A stretch of 22,355 nt of DNA from Pleurotus djamor. Taxonomy: Eukaryota > Basidiomycota > Agaricomycetes > Agaricales > Pleurotaceae. Below, piece after piece: positions 1 through 8,481 of the stretch; positions within the stretch are counted from its first letter, which is position 1, and each line of letters begins with the position of its first letter. The position numbers and the translations under genes are program-made. The notes below the pieces were generated by a model, which did not search any database, had not been told where the DNA came from, and was given only the letters and a program-made list of their open reading frames with translations. The stretch covers positions 1 to 22,355 of the forward strand of contig JAPEVF010000739.1 in assembly GCA_029747585.1 (NCBI GenBank), read 5' to 3'.

Positions 1-332
1 AAAATACTGTGCTGCTCACGGGTCCCCTGCGAGNCTCTCCTAACTCCTACTTATAGCTAAAGCATAGGCATGCAAGTCTCCGGCCATGTAGTCTGGTAAA
101 CAGAAGTCGTTATTATAACCGGCCATGTGTCTTGCTTCGAAGCCGTGCAAGTCCAAGACATGAATAACACAGCATCGATGGCGCCAGCCCAAACTGAGCT
201 GCTCCTCCTGAAAACAAATATCTAACTCTATAAAAACTCGAATAACAAGCAACAAAGATGGGGTCGTAACTTCTTGATCTACCTACAAAATAAGCAAATG
301 GTTCATCACAATTGCAGCACCTACACCGGAGC
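1..332. other. 3' flank of DNM1, no gene seen
   Basis: This stretch lies downstream of the DNM1 stop codon at 333-335 and is probably its 3' untranslated region plus intergenic DNA. The open frames in it are short, have no recognisable motif and overlap each other on both strands. A 10-bp direct repeat (CCGGCCATGT) occurs twice within about 50 bases. Base 34 is ambiguous. Confidence 0.5.
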
Positions 333-3300
333 CTATGCAGATTTTTGCAAGCTGACGTCCGTCAGAATTTTAAAGGCCTCCTTGTACGCGTCGAGGAGAG
401 CCTTAACCCTCGTCCGTTCCGCAACAACACCTTCATCCTCGTTCAACAGATCCGAGAACAACTCAGGCTTGTACAGCGAGGCGACCAAGCGATTCTGCAC
501 CTGCTGCGACGTATGATTCACCAAGAAATGCATAATCGCCTTGGGAATGAGATCTTGTATCGTCTGTCGCACAATCCCGAAATACGACGCGATTAACGAT
601 CGAATGAGAGATGCCTCCATCTCTTCCCTGGGAGTGAGATGTCCACCTTGAGCAGGCATCTGGAAACGCAATGAGATCTCAGTTTGTTTGTTTTCCCGAT
701 GAATAGACAAAAGCGAAAGGATCTACTCACCGCTTCGATATGCTTCCCAAGACTCTTCATATCAAATGCCGCATTACTACCATCCAAGCCTCTCTTTCCC
801 GCCATCAAACCGCTCGACATAGCCGGGTCAGCACCGGAGACATCACGTCCAATCGGCGTGAAACCATTAAGCCCGACGCCATTGGTCCCGCTGTTGGCAC
901 TTCCCCCATGTCCTCCATGGGCCGACGGTTGACCAGAAGAAGCCGCAAGCGGTCCAGTACCATTCTGCCCGAAGAAATAATTCAAAAATGTCTCGCGAGC
1001 CGATGGCGGAGAAGTCCCTGTACCTCCGCCTGCTTGTGCAGAATGAGGACGATTCGGTGGGTGATGCGATGAAGATTGGTGGTGATGGTGATGCTTCGAA
1101 CGCGCTGCCAAAGTCGCGGTGGTGGATGTCGGTATGGGTGTTGACCCAGCCGTGCGAACACGATCGTGGACCGTAGAAGATACAGATCGTCCATCGCGCG
1201 CCGAAGAAACAGTCCCACTCGAAAGACCGTCCCCATCTTCCGATGTGTCTTCATCGTCTTCAGGCGCTGATCGTGTGCCGTTAATGGGCTCCACGGAGGC
1301 AGGCTATAGCACCAAGGACCAAGCNAAAAAAGCGACCCATCAGTATCCCGTGTCCCACAGAGATCCACCAGAAGGACGTACCCGAGGCGGTGGTAATGCT
1401 TGCCGGTTCATTGAATTCGCCTGTTGTACCTGCTGCGAAGCCGTAGCGGACCCCGAGATGAAAGCAGGATGATTTGTATTGATATAAGCAGCTTGGATCT
1501 CGATGAGGCTCTGCGCGTATTCGGAGGTAGGACCCAGTCGCTCTCGTAGCAACTCGGAAACCACTTCCACTAGTTGGGCATGCAGGCGGGGGAATCGCGA
1601 TAGTTCCTACGCGAATTCGTCAGATTAATCTCATAGTGGTGCGATCCCCGATGAGATGGCGAGCTCACCGTGCTTGTACAATTATGGCATATTTTGACCA
1701 GTTCCTCGTACACCAGCTCCACACATCTAAGACTGGGCGCTTCAAGGAGCTTAATCTGGGGCTTTACCAAAAGCTCGAATGCAGCTTCTGGTACAAAGAG
1801 ACTAGGTCGTGGACCGGTGGAGTTGCGTATCGCAGTTCGGATATCTTGGTTATCAAGGTTCTGGGTCGAGTCGATGGAAGCCAGAGCTTGGCCAAAAACA
1901 TCATTGAAGATGTAGTAGATTCGGGCACCGCCAGAAAGCTCTTTGGTCGATATATCAACATTGGTGCCTTCAATGGAAGACACAAAGTCCCGAGCAAACT
2001 GAGTCATGAGCCGGAGAATGAGACCTCCTTGCTATAGAAGGATTCGTAAAGGGGCCTAAGGTCGAGACAATGTGCACTCACCTGGTTCTTGTCACCGAAG
2101 ATGGCTGCGTCACCAAAGGAGTTTAGCTCCTGCTGCGCTTGGCCCATGAGCGTGTTCAGCCGTGCCTTCATGTCCGGTAGCTTGTCGCGGATGTGATTCA
2201 TCAAGACCTACGATGCAAAGAGTAAGCGGACCGTAAAGATACGGTACAAAGTCACCTCTTACCTGATTCAAAGTCTTCGCTAGGTACTGCGTCCCATTCT
2301 TGTGAGCGATATTCCTATATGCAGGATGGTTCTTGAAGAACTCGGCCTCGCTCTCCCGTGCGTCCAACATACTTTTGCTGGTGTTGATATCTTGCTGACT
2401 CCGGTTGACGACGCCAATGAAACCCAGTTTGAGGGGATATACGCGGCCCGTGAGGATATCAAGAGCATTTGTACCTGCATCCATTAGGTCCAACTTCGTG
2501 AGTACACCTATTGTCCTACGGCCTTGGGGATCCACTGCTCGGGCAAGCTTCAGCGATTCTGAGTTTGCAAGGTCGACATTTGCAGGAGACACAGCGAGTA
2601 TTACGCTGTGTCGCGTCAGCGATAAGGACACAGTGAGCACAGGTTAGTCAACGTACCAGTTGGGTTTGGAGATGTACTCAGTCACTAATGACCGTATCTG
2701 TCGCTCGATATCGCTTGGTTGATCACCAACAGGTATCTGCGCGTAAATGAGACACGAGAAACTGCTACAAGACATGCGACGCACCTTTGTCAAGCCAGGC
2801 AGATCCACCAAAGTCAAATCCAACACATTCGGGCTGTATATGCGCAACGATATAGGCAGCTTGCTTATCCCTTTATTCTGACCAGCCACTCTGAACGTCT
2901 CCTGCTCAATCTCTTTGCGAATTTCCTCAAAGTCGGTGAACCGCTTGTCGACATGAAGGAATTGGCCCCATTCCGTAACGGGTGGTGCGTTTGGTGACGG
3001 TTCTGTTGGTAACGGCGTGTGTATGAGCTGGAGCACCAAAGGCCTTCGAGTGACGATCCCGGAGCCTCGAGGGAGAAAATCCCGACCGACTATTCTGAAA
3101 AAGTGGGTCGGCACAAAGGGCTGCAAAAGCGGCCTCGGACTCACGTCTCTAGGACACTTGATTTGCCAGCCGACTGGCTCCCAACCTAGTTCAGAGGCCT
3201 ATCCGTCATTGACCTGGATTCAAGCATAAAGATATACGCCACATACTACAACGAGTTGGGGCATGTCAAGCTCGCCGCCTTCGCATATATGTAGATGTCA

Positions 3301-3397
3301 ATGCTTGTATCACCACCTCGGAATCAACGCGGTACTTACCCAAGTTACTGAAAGTATCCTGAAGCCGATTTACTAGTTTGATGAGGTCTGAATCCAT
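333..3397 (-). CDS. DNM1: Dynamin-related GTPase Dnm1 (mitochondrial/peroxisomal fission)
   Basis: Large GTPase that assembles into helices on mitochondria and peroxisomes and constricts them (known for the family). I join 11 exons: 3397-3340, 3278-3247, 3185-3145, 3094-2785, 2736-2657, 2605-2263, 2207-2082, 2031-1669, 1606-1382, 1303-731 and 659-333. The frame is continuous for 825 aa, and introns are 48-78 nt. Seen in the translation: P-loop GSQSAGKS (about 32-39), switch-I Thr in IVTRRP (about 59), DLPG (141-144), TKLD (210-213), NRSQ (241-244), a middle domain to about 525, a His/Ser/Gly-rich insert (about 526-717) with five consecutive His, and a GTPase effector domain (718-825). The phrases [20 protein letters not shown] and [14 protein letters not shown] match Dnm1 rather than Vps1 as I recall them. 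Yeast Dnm1 is about 757 aa; the extra length here is in the insert. The ambiguous base 1325 falls in intron 9 and does not affect the protein. Confidence 0.97.
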
Positions 3398-3824
3398 GGC
3401 GAAAACGGGGGAAGCAAAGGAGTAGAGGGAACAGCCTCTTTAAAAGGCTCGGAGTGGAAACGCGTCCAGACGGCAACAAAGGGAATGCGTGGCTCTGCGG
3501 CGCAGGCAAAGAGGTCTTTTGACTCTGATGGTCTCGTTGGATGGCCCAAGTAGAACGTCCTCGACGACGTTGAGCTCGATGGCCAGATGAGTGTTGGTGA
3601 TGAACCCTGCGTGAAGCTTGAATTGGCGATGATGGAATTGACGACGCCAGGAACTCCAAGAGATTGATTTTATTGACTGTGGGAATTTACTGCCTTTGAT
3701 GGACGAGCTCCTGATGCACCCAGATGCGCCCTCAGACCCCTCAGGAGGTAGCGGGCAAGCACGTTCAAAACTTCAATCGCAATGTTCATTGAATGGAACA
3801 TCCATAGTTTATTTATAGGGATAA
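3398..3824. other. DNM1 upstream region / F-box gene 3' flank
   Basis: This gap holds the 5' untranslated region and promoter of DNM1 and the 3' end of the next minus-strand gene. A TATA-like TTTTAAAG on the minus strand lies around 3435-3445, about 45 bases before the DNM1 start. The 104-codon open frame that begins at 3659 on the minus strand has low-complexity Arg/Ser/Pro composition and no family signature, so I do not call it a gene. Confidence 0.4.
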
Positions 3825-4661
3825 TCATTGCCTGACTGGGCGCGTAAAAGGAGTATGAGAGCAATCAACCCAAGGTATAGAAGAGATAGGGCGCGGAGCA
3901 GTGTACAGTGGAAGGAACGCCATTTTATGCTCTGTGGCGAAATCATACCACGACGTGACCTCTCGAAGCCTGTTTTTGAGAAAATCGATCCAGCTTTTCC
4001 ACAGCACCACATTGAAGTTGATATCAATCGAGAGGAACTCGTCTTCAGAGGAAAAAGTCCGAATTGTTTGATCGCGGTATCTGCCCTTGTCAAGCAGAAG
4101 CCAAGTAGCCTGGCCTTCATTTATCTCTTCCAGGTTAATCGGAAGTCCAGGGAGTGGCTCGACGAGGTAATCTTTCTCATCTCCGGTATTGACGTCGACG
4201 CCATCTTCGTTAATATGGTTGATTGTCCAGACGATCGGCTTTGAGGCGTCCAAGAAGTTCCACTTTTGCCACGGTACAGAGACTTTGGGTCCCGCAACAT
4301 CCCGTATCTCGTGAGGAAGGCCAGGCCATATCCCACCAAAGGCAGCCTTCTCGGGCCATTCCAAGATCCAGATTTTGAACTCTTCTGGGAGGTAGTCATG
4401 TTGTTCAAGGAGGGCATCGACATAAGCCCTGCGATTGAAGGGAGAAAGGTTGCCGAGAACCCAAGGCCGGCTTTCCAAAAACCAAGGCTCTTTGATGAGT
4501 TTCTTGAAGACGTTGAGTAATGCACGTCGTGTAGGATGGATGTTGGCGACGAGAAGTAGGTCTCGCCATTTCCGACAAACGCCAGATGCAAGTACGATGG
4601 TAGTGAGATGGAATTCGCCGAAAATGGCGAGAAGAAGTTCGTTGGGGAGAGTAGTAATCAT
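3825..4661 (-). CDS. F-box protein, paralog 1 of a three-copy local family
   Basis: Single-exon protein of 278 aa. Residues about 3-40 (LPNELLLAIFGEFHL, then SGVCRKWRDLLLVANIHP) read as an F-box, the Skp1-binding motif of SCF ubiquitin ligases. The rest is an uncharacterised globular region with family motifs seen in the paralog at 7037-7864: PWFL.SR.WVL, AY..ALLEQHD.LPE, LEWP.KAAFG.IWPGLP, KPIVWTINHINED, EPLPGLPI, WLLLDKGRYRD..IRT and a final SS.PWVD.SHTPFT. The C-terminal half vaguely recalls SMI1/KNR4-type proteins, but I cannot confirm that. I chose the ATG at 4661 rather than the in-frame ATG at 4694. The paralog starts at the equivalent Met (MIT...), the decayed copy starts MIL, and a TATA-like CTATAAG lies only about 50 bases upstream of 4661. 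The substrate is unknown. Confidence 0.85.
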   Translation of the reverse strand: MITTLPNELLLAIFGEFHLTTIVLASGVCRKWRDLLLVANIHPTRRALLNVFKKLIKEPWFLESRPWVLGNLSPFNRRAYVDALLEQHDYLPEEFKIWILEWPEKAAFGGIWPGLPHEIRDVAGPKVSVPWQKWNFLDASKPIVWTINHINEDGVDVNTGDEKDYLVEPLPGLPINLEEINEGQATWLLLDKGRYRDQTIRTFSSEDEFLSIDINFNVVLWKSWIDFLKNRLREVTSWYDFATEHKMAFLPLYTAPRPISSIPWVDCSHTPFTRPVRQ

Positions 4662-5079
4662 TGTGTGATGCTGGGTTTCTGACGCGTAGTTCACAGGCGA
4701 CCAAGCATCTTATAGGTTGACTCTCCACTGCCAACCCACCTACGCCTCCTACGCCTCCTACGCCTCTACAATTATGAGGCCAGCACTGTGGCGCGGGCAG
4801 TATGGAGTACATAAATGCCGACTGCGCATCAAGACTACAATAGAGTGTGTGAGATCAATTCAAGTAACTGCAGGTATCAGGGTGTATCACGATGGCGAAT
4901 CACCGCCGAACAGCTGCGACGGCATTCCATTCCAAAGCGTGAACGCCAAGTTAGTCGTTACGAGGCCAAAGGTCGAGGGAGCTGAAGCATTGCTGTAAAT
5001 ACTTATGTATTTCAGAAGCGTAAAGCGGTTTGTAGGAAATGGGACCAACAAACAACGGACTGGAAAATGTTTGTCGAGA
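4662..5079. other. Promoter region of F-box paralog 1 and intergenic DNA
   Basis: This gap lies upstream of the minus-strand F-box gene and downstream of the F-box pseudogene. It contains a minus-strand CTATAAG near 4708-4714 and a 9-bp tandem repeat at 4741-4767. The remaining open frames show no motif, and I see nothing else. Confidence 0.4.
4741..4767 (+). repeat. 9-bp tandem repeat, three units
   Basis: The unit TACGCCTCC occurs three times in a row, the last with one changed base. The repeat lies about 80 bases upstream of the F-box paralog 1 start codon, so it is within or near its promoter. Confidence 0.8.
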
Positions 5080-5526
5080 TCATTCCCAATGGATGGTCAC
5101 TGGAGTGGCCGAGTGAATGGGGAAAATTGTGCGCGAAGTTGTATGCCTTCGCCAGAAAGGGTTGATAGACCTTTTGTCGAAGTCCTAATTGAACGCCAAA
5201 CAGTGGAGCGTATCGATCTGAAATCAGCCCAGCTTGTTCATACTGCTATATCGCCCAAGCTGAAGTCGTTTACAGATGAGCGGGTTTGGATCGCTTGATC
5301 ACAAAAGCTGAACCGTGTCGTTCTGCTCGTTCAAGGCAATCGGAAGCCCAGGGAGAGGTTCCTTTAGGACAACGGCGTTGATATCTGTCTTTGTTGATAT
5401 GGTTTATCGTCCAGACAATTGGCTCTGCAGGAAGTTATTCATTTTGCTCGAGCGGGGCGTTGACATAGACCTGACGGTCGAGACTGTTGAGGCCTGAGGC
5501 CTGAGGACCCATGGACGACTTGACTT

Positions 5527-5563
5527 CATCAGGAAAACCCTCCCCGGGGAATTGATCGTGAAT
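5527..5563 (+). repeat. Left terminal inverted repeat of the DNA element
   Basis: The 37-bp left end starts CATCAGGAAAACCCTCCC and ends CGTGAAT. Compared with the reverse complement of 6750-6786 it differs at repeat positions 19, 20, 28 and 30 only. Confidence 0.85.
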
Positions 5564-6126
5564 GACGGGGAGTTAGCCGATTTTATTAAGAATTAACAAG
5601 GATTACTAGGAATTTCACAGTAACTTCGATTATCTCTAATTACTGGTGGATTCCTAGGTCCCCCTTCAGGTTGCCTGCCTAATTCTGGATAATTCACGCG
5701 AATTACCACGAATTACGACCGAAATATACCAGTATTGATTAGCTATTTATGTATCAATTCTTGAGGATGGTGGTATCACAGAACGCGGTAAGGATGCTTT
5801 CATTGAAGAAGCGAGTTACGTAAGACTAAGTACGTGCTATCAACCGACTACCTGGCGCCATAGATAGCTCACCAATGTGATAACGACCAAAAGGACGCAA
5901 CCTGTGGAGGATATATGGAAACAACTCACGAAACGTACAGGCTCATGCCCAGAATGNACGCCGAGAAAAAAAAAAAAGCAAAAAGACAGTCGAATAGAGA
6001 GAATAAGGACTCACGTATCTCAGACGTCTGCCTTAGCAAGGCCACGTTTGGAAGAGACGGGCCGTTGGCAACAAGTCGGCAACATAGGCGGTGGGGATGG
6101 GTAAACTTGTGGCTGGAGAAGCGTTG

Positions 6127-6134
6127 TTTATATA
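6127..6134 (-). promoter_or_regulatory. TATA-like box inside the element, possible captured host promoter
   Basis: The minus strand reads TATATAAA here. About 40 bases downstream is an ATG (6083-6085) opening a 21-codon frame rich in basic and small residues. That frame is followed by a TGA just before a strong donor-like GTGAGT and a pyrimidine-rich stretch. This looks like the promoter and first exon of a host gene carried by the element. It is inference, and no product is identifiable. Confidence 0.3.
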
Positions 6135-6749
6135 TTGCTAGCGTGGGAACGGTCGAGAAAGGTCTCCCGCAGCCTGAAGCCCCGACCCATGCCCAGACTG
6201 GAAGCCTTAGATGGCTAAACTGTCCCACGCCTCACCAACTTCCGTTTTGACCAAGTCCACTCTTGGTCCACTCTTCGTAGCCGTTCGTGCCATGTTTCGT
6301 TGTGCAAGCTCACCCTGTTTTATACAGTCTCTGAATGACATGATCCCCTACTCATCCCACTCAGGAACCAATCTATGTATCATTGGGAACGCCGGTCTAG
6401 TTGCTTCGTCGCCACCTGGCACAGTCGCACAAGTTTGCGCTCATGAGTCCAACATGAGTCATTGCGGTGCCTCCACGATGCACTTGAAAGCACCCTTCGA
6501 TTCCCCGCATCTGAGATATAGCACTTTGGAGTCCCAACAGCGCTCTGCTCGGCCTTCAGTGTTGCTCAAGCTAGAGTATTCCACATATATCGCGTGGTGT
6601 CTTGAGTTCCAATGCATAGGTGCGACGCGTGTGTCTGAATTTGTATCGCCTTCGACTGTCTTAACTTTAGGTCGTCACGAATCATTGGTTCATTATTGGT
6701 AATTAACTGTGTTCATGGTAATTATCTTCGGTTATCCTGATTACGGAGA

Positions 6750-6786
6750 ATTCACGCTAAATTCCCTCGGGAGGGTTTTCCTGATG
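6750..6786 (-). repeat. Right terminal inverted repeat of the DNA element
   Basis: This is the inverted partner of 5527-5563, ending GGGTTTTCCTGATG on the plus strand. The pseudogene sequence resumes immediately after it at 6787. Confidence 0.85.
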
Positions 6787-6957
6787 TTGGAATTATGTCC
6801 AACAGGGCACGTCGTGCAGGAAGCATGTGCGTGACGAGGAAGAAGTCGCGTCCTCTACGACACCCTCTTTAGAGGGGCAATGATCATGCTCGTGAGGTGG
6901 AGTTCACTGAAAATGAGGAGGTCATTGGGGAGGTAGTATCATAAGCAAAGGAACACT

Positions 6958-6995
6958 GAGTTAGCAAGCGTGAGAAAATCTGAAGTTGCTAACTC
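6958..6995. repeat. Perfect 10-bp inverted repeat between divergent F-box copies
   Basis: GAGTTAGCAA at 6958-6967 and its exact complement TTGCTAACTC at 6986-6995 are separated by 18 bases. The site is between the pseudogene start (6942, minus) and the paralog 2 start (7037, plus). It could be a binding site for a symmetric factor or a leftover of local rearrangement. Confidence 0.7.
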
Positions 6996-7036
6996 GGAGT
7001 CGGAGTCGAATAATTTCTTAGCTCTCTCCACAAAGG

Positions 7037-7864
7037 ATGATTACGATTTCTGTTCTCCCCGACGAACTCATCCTCCTTATTTTCAGTGAATTCCATCTCA
7101 CAAGCCTCATCTCTGCATCTGGAGTCTGTCATAAATGGCGCAGATTGCTGCTTGTCGCCGACATCCATCCTGCACGCCTTGCACTGCTTCAACTCTATAA
7201 ACAACTCATTGAAGAACCATGGTTCTTGCCAAGTCGTTCATGGGTTCTCAATAATCTCACCCCATTCAATCGCGCTGCATATGTCACTGCTCTCCTTGAA
7301 CAACACGACTTCCTTCCCGAAGCATTTCAGATTTGGGTTTTGGAATGGCCTGCAAAGGCTGCTTTTGGAAGAATATGGCCCGGACTCCCAAACGAAATTG
7401 GGGATATTGCAGGGCCTGAAATACGCTACAGTCGACGTACTTGGAACTTTTTGAATCCCCTGAAACCAATCGTATGGACGATCAACCATATCAACGAGGA
7501 CAATGTTGATTTCGACGCGGACATCGATCAAGATTATTTCATTGAACCTCTCCCCGGGCTTCCGATCTCCTTGACCGAGGGAAATGATACCACTTGGCTT
7601 CTCCTCGACAAAGGTAGATACCGTGACCGAGCAATACGGACTTGCGCATCCGAAAACGAATTCGCCGACGATTTAGAAGTGGTGGTGTGGTCAAGTTGGG
7701 TTGATTGTCTTAGATGCACCCTCCGCGACGTCTTATATGAATATGCTTCCGCCACGGATACCAGGGTACTTCGTTCGCCGAGCCCCCGGTGCAACTCCTC
7801 AAGGACGATTTCCTCTACTCCTTGGGTAGATTCATCGCATACCCCGTTCACCCATTGGGCATGA
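7037..7864 (+). CDS. F-box protein, paralog 2 of the local family
   Basis: Single-exon protein of 275 aa, similar end to end to the minus-strand copy at 3825-4661. The F-box spans about residues 5-42 (LPDELILLIFSEFHL, SGVCHKWRRLLLVADIHP). The shared C-terminal motifs are PWFLPSRSWVL, LLEQHDFLPE, LEWPAKAAFGRIWPGLP, KPIVWTINHINED, EPLPGLPI, WLLLDKGRYRDRAIRT and STPWVDSSHTPFTHW. By family it is probably a substrate receptor of an SCF ubiquitin ligase; the substrate is unknown. The start is the first ATG in frame, in the context AAAGGATG, and it aligns with the family start. It is transcribed divergently from the pseudogene, which fits an inverted duplication. The most variable stretch between the copies is just after the RYRD motif and near residues 240-260. 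Confidence 0.85.
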   Translation: MITISVLPDELILLIFSEFHLTSLISASGVCHKWRRLLLVADIHPARLALLQLYKQLIEEPWFLPSRSWVLNNLTPFNRAAYVTALLEQHDFLPEAFQIWVLEWPAKAAFGRIWPGLPNEIGDIAGPEIRYSRRTWNFLNPLKPIVWTINHINEDNVDFDADIDQDYFIEPLPGLPISLTEGNDTTWLLLDKGRYRDRAIRTCASENEFADDLEVVVWSSWVDCLRCTLRDVLYEYASATDTRVLRSPSPRCNSSRTISSTPWVDSSHTPFTHWA

Positions 7865-8481
7865 TTCTGGTGAAAATCGTCCTGCTCACTACATGGCCCG
7901 GGTAGTGCACTGCATTTGAGAACGATCCACTCTAATACTTTGCTAGTACCCCTCGTTGTCTTCTCAATATCTCTATCTCTCGTATTATTTAGCGGGAACG
8001 CCAAGGGAACGCGACTGATGCATATATGTGGCGAGTAAGACCTCGTTTGGGATGGTGTGGTCCATGGTGGTCATATTAAAAACCCCACACATTGACTGTG
8101 GGAGATGTGCACTGACCGTGGGATCGAAGTCGGTAGCACCGAACTTACTTCCTCTCAGCGCTAGTTGCTTCCTGTGCCACCGCTTCCTTCGGCATGGCTT
8201 CACTCATTTTCAGCTTTCCCACTGAGCTCCTTACGGTGTCTCGTTGTCTCTGTAAGCTAGACCATCTATGCCTTCCGGTCTCTGCGTTGGTTTCATTTTA
8301 AACAATGGGCCACCCCGTCTTCGGCTCAAGCACTGTGGCAATGTGATTGTGGCCCACGACATAAATAACCGTAGCCATAGACTATGTTGATTGCCCACTG
8401 CTTCAACCTTGACTAGTGACTACCAGCATCACCACCACTTAGTCGCTACCTAACCCTAATCACCTCGCTACTCTGTTGGAC
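7865..8481. other. Intergenic region and promoter of the F-box/LRR-like gene
   Basis: This gap holds the 3' end of F-box paralog 2 and the upstream region of the next gene. A TATA-like CATAAATAA lies near 8360-8368, about 115 bases before the start at 8482, followed by pyrimidine-rich sequence. The short open frames on both strands have no recognisable content. Confidence 0.4.

Larger units (their letters stand above)
5527..6786. mobile_element. Non-autonomous DNA transposon-like element with 37-bp terminal inverted repeats
   Basis: A 1,260-bp segment bounded by inverted repeats that match at 33 of 37 positions. The outer 18 bases are identical and begin CATCAGGAAAACCC. It sits inside the F-box pseudogene, whose N-terminal part resumes just beyond one end and whose C-terminal part resumes just beyond the other. 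The subterminal regions carry further AT-rich similar motifs, such as AATTCACGC at 5691 and 6750 and AATTACC/GGTAATT near both ends. No transposase is recognisable; the longest internal open frame (6211-6702, 163 codons) has no family motif. No clean target-site duplication is visible; the 8 bases on each side agree at only 5 of 8 positions. The inverted ends exclude an LTR element. A hAT or Mutator-like origin is possible but unproven. Confidence 0.75.
5080..6942 (-). pseudogene. F-box protein, paralog 3: decayed and split by a DNA element
   Basis: Third copy of the local F-box family, on the minus strand. The start is at 6942 (MIL..., then LPNDLLIFSELHLTSM after a frame change). Next come GRDFFLV and PARRALLD, matching WRDLLLV and PTRRALLN of paralog 1. 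The frame is then cut by the element at 5527-6786. Past the element, LNSLDRQVYVNAPLEQNE matches LSPFNRRAYVDALLEQHD, followed by a TAA stop. LPAEPIVWTINHINKD joins the LPEE and PIVW regions directly, a loss of about 47 codons that includes the WPGLP motif. EPLPGLPIALNEQNDT follows, and a degraded tail (SRTI...HSATPVTIHW) ends near 5080. Frameshifts, stops, deletion and insertion make it non-functional. These alignments are read by eye against the two intact copies. Confidence 0.85.

Noticed and set aside
3345..3659. 104-codon minus-strand frame upstream of DNM1 as a gene or as a DNM1 N-terminal extension
   Set aside because: It overlaps DNM1 exon 1 in another frame, and the canonical Dnm1 N-terminus ([14 protein letters not shown]) starts cleanly at 3397.
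5957..5977. Twelve-A run next to an ambiguous base as a retroelement poly(A) tail
   Set aside because: It lies well inside the TIR element with no retroelement body or target duplication; a homopolymer sequencing difficulty explains the ambiguous base.
6211..6702. 163-codon plus-strand open frame inside the element as a transposase
   Set aside because: No DDE-like or other transposase motif, Ser/Cys-rich unstructured composition, and length far below a transposase. It is probably a chance frame.
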